NCBI GenBank assembly: GCA_001508595.1
Contig: LGHA01000052.1
Span: 1 to 7,819, forward strand
From: Anaerolineaceae bacterium 46_22
Lineage (GTDB): Bacteria > Chloroflexota > Anaerolineae > Anaerolineales > Anaerolineaceae
DNA: 7,819 nt
Direction of reading: 5' to 3'
The number at the start of each line of letters is the position of its first letter. Within the stretch, counting starts at the first letter, position 1. The position numbers were made by a program, and so were the translations under genes. Positions 7,048 through 7,819 of the stretch are shown one piece after another. Under the pieces are notes generated by a model. It made no database searches. It was not told where the DNA came from and saw only the letters and a list, made by a program, of their open reading frames with translations.

Positions 7048-7131
7048 TTAATGGGAAGAGACCGTGTTGTTACTCGGCACCGAAGGGGCAAGGCTATAAG
7101 CTGAAACTCTCAGGTAAAGGAGACCCATTAA
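7048..7131 (+). promoter_or_regulatory. Glycine riboswitch, complete aptamer (glycine riboswitch family)
   Basis: An 84-base leader-RNA aptamer that binds glycine and controls the genes below it. The closing helix P1 is a perfect 8-bp match, TTAATGGG (7048-7055) with CCCATTAA (7124-7131). Inside are the family's conserved blocks: GGGAAGAGACC (7053-7063; the usual form is GGGAGAGACC, so one extra A), P2 CCG/CGG (7062-7064 with 7075-7077), CACCGAAGGGGCAA (7078-7091), a short P3 hairpin GGCT-ATA-AGCT (7092-7102), and GAAACTCTCAGGTAAAGGAG (7103-7122). Position supports the call: a strong promoter lies directly upstream and gcvH, a glycine cleavage gene, directly downstream. In known cases glycine usually switches such operons on. 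Only one full aptamer is present; what follows looks like a remnant of the second. Confidence 0.93.
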
Positions 7132-7138
7132 ACAGACA

Positions 7139-7192
7139 CCTCTGAAATTGCAGAAGAAATTGCTCCTGACAGAGGACCCCATTTTTTATTTT
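7139..7192 (+). promoter_or_regulatory. Riboswitch 3' region: 'ghost' second-aptamer stem and/or terminator-like expression platform
   Basis: CCTCTG (7139-7144) pairs perfectly with CAGAGG (7170-7175). An inner stem, CAGAAG (7151-7156) with CTCCTG (7163-7168) and one mismatch, stacks within it. The stem is followed by ACCCCA and the T-rich run 7182-7192 (six T, A, four T). Two readings compete. The CTCTG/CAGAGG stem resembles P1 of the second aptamer in tandem glycine riboswitches, so this may be the 'ghost' aptamer that stabilises single-aptamer forms. Alternatively, hairpin plus T-run may act as an intrinsic terminator, although the 6-base gap before the T-run is longer than usual. Both may be true. 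Confidence 0.55.
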
Positions 7193-7208
7193 CATAATAA
7201 TAAAATAT

Positions 7209-7215
7209 AAGGAGG
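7209..7215 (+). promoter_or_regulatory. Strong ribosome binding site of gcvH
   Basis: AAGGAGG lies 5 bases before the gcvH ATG at 7221 and is a near-perfect Shine-Dalgarno. It is preceded by a weak AT-only hairpin, TATTTT (7187-7192) with AAAATA (7202-7207). The CTCCT at 7163-7167 in the riboswitch 3' stem could pair with this AGGAG, so the site is a candidate target of translational control. Confidence 0.8.
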
Positions 7216-7220
7216 CTCTT

Positions 7221-7610
7221 ATGAAAACACCCGAAGGATTAAAGTACGCAAAAACTGATGAATGGGTTAAGTTAGATGGTGATGAAGCAATCATTGGGAT
7301 TTCTGATTTTGCTCAGGACCAATTGTCAGATGTCGTTTATGTCGAATTCATGATCGACGAAGGTGATACGGTCACCAAAGGTGACACCGTTGCAACGATT
7401 GAGTCCGTGAAAGCAGCTGCGGATGTCCTTTTTCCCGCTTCAGGTGAAATCCTTGCATTAAATGAAGATTTGGCTGACGCACCAGAGCTCTTAAACAGCG
7501 ATCCATATGAAAAAGCCTGGCTTGTCAAGATAAAACTGGATGATCCATCTGAGTTGGACGACCTTATGACCGCCTCAGAATACGAAGCTTACAACGAAGA
7601 TCGCGAGTAA
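7221..7610 (+). CDS. gcvH: Glycine cleavage system H protein (lipoyl carrier)
   Basis: A 129-residue protein of normal GcvH length. GcvH is the cytoplasmic carrier whose lipoyl arm takes the aminomethyl group from glycine (on the P protein), presents it to the T protein for transfer to tetrahydrofolate, and is reoxidised by the L protein. Visible features: the N-terminal KYAKTDEWVKLDGDEAIIGI typical of the family, the block AQDQLSDVVYVE, and the lipoylation site ESVKAA with lysine K64, followed by DVLFPASGEI. The C-terminal part contains the usual LLNSDPYEKAWLVKI. The start is fixed by AAGGAGG five bases upstream. It is the first gene after the glycine riboswitch and is followed two bases later by gcvPA, so expression should follow glycine concentration. 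No gcvT precedes it, unlike many gcvT-H-P operons. Confidence 0.97.
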   Translation: MKTPEGLKYAKTDEWVKLDGDEAIIGISDFAQDQLSDVVYVEFMIDEGDTVTKGDTVATIESVKAAADVLFPASGEILALNEDLADAPELLNSDPYEKAWLVKIKLDDPSELDDLMTASEYEAYNEDRE

Positions 7611-7612
7611 CC

Positions 7613-7819
7613 ATGTATACACCCCATACCCCCCAAGAAATTGAGGAGATGCTGAGGGTTATCGGTGTCAATACAATCGAAGATCTATTTGTAAAAGTTC
7701 CGGAGCGTCATCGTTTTCCGGAACTTGATCTTCCTGAACCATTGACTGAGATGGAAGCATCTGCTGAATTACACGAAATCGCCTCAGCAAATGCATCTAC
7801 AGATGATTTTGTAACCTTC
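7613..7819 (+). CDS. gcvPA: Glycine dehydrogenase (decarboxylating) subunit 1, N-terminal part; runs off the right edge
   Basis: The frame is open for 69 codons from the ATG at 7613 to the window end. The product begins MYTPHTPQEIEEMLRVIGVN, continues through IEDLFVKVPERHRF and has DLPEPLTEMEASAELHEIA. This is the standard opening of the N-terminal half of the split, pyridoxal-phosphate-dependent glycine decarboxylase (P protein) found in many Gram-positive, Chloroflexi-like and archaeal genomes. With subunit 2 it decarboxylates glycine and passes the aminomethyl group to the lipoyl arm of GcvH. The gene starts two bases after gcvH, with no strong Shine-Dalgarno, so it is probably coupled. 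The opening fits the split subunit better than a single-chain P protein; subunit 2 should lie just beyond the window. Confidence 0.93.
   Translation, partial: MYTPHTPQEIEEMLRVIGVNTIEDLFVKVPERHRFPELDLPEPLTEMEASAELHEIASANASTDDFVTF

Noticed and set aside
7132..7176. A complete second glycine aptamer (tandem riboswitch)
   Set aside because: The stem CCTCTG/CAGAGG is present, but the conserved core blocks (GAGAGACC, CCGAAGGRGCAA, AACTCTCAGG) are absent from the loop, so it cannot be a normal glycine-binding aptamer.
7187..7207. AT-only hairpin TATTTT...AAAATA as a terminator
   Set aside because: Six A-T pairs with a 9-base loop and no following T-run are too weak, and it lies directly before the gcvH ribosome site.

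Overview
The window looks like ordinary chromosomal DNA from an anaerobic, moderately AT-rich bacterium. The KorA-type N-terminus, the split glycine dehydrogenase (GcvPA) and the general protein style suggest an Anaerolineae-like Chloroflexota, but that placement is an impression from protein style, not something the sequence proves. I see no transposase, phage gene, CRISPR array, tRNA or rRNA.

Layout. (1) Bases 1-1052, minus strand: a GntR/FadR-type (FCD domain) regulator followed 20 bases later by the start of a 2-oxoacid:ferredoxin oxidoreductase alpha subunit that runs off the left edge. The regulator has a recognisable promoter containing one perfect palindrome in its spacer and a second just past the predicted transcription start, with centres 32 bp apart. 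(2) Bases 1229-6959, plus strand: tex, an S1-domain nucleic-acid-binding protein, translationally coupled by an ATGA overlap to two half-size ABC exporters two bases apart. The exporters carry complementary lesions (Asp for the catalytic Glu in the first, LSMGQ for LSGGQ in the second), as in heterodimeric exporters with one degenerate and one working ATP site. (3) Bases 6998-7819, plus strand: a strong sigma70-type promoter, a glycine riboswitch with one complete aptamer and a downstream remnant or 'ghost' second aptamer, then gcvH and the beginning of gcvPA of the glycine cleavage system.

How they work together. The left operon probably adjusts 2-oxoacid oxidation through a ligand-sensing repressor. 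The middle operon joins a housekeeping RNA/transcription factor to an efflux pump of unknown substrate. The right operon senses glycine through its own leader RNA and makes the proteins that break glycine down. No single novel system is evident. The points most worth a second look are the riboswitch 3' region with its competing pairings, the two-palindrome regulator promoter, and a CPRC cysteine pair in the second ABC protein.
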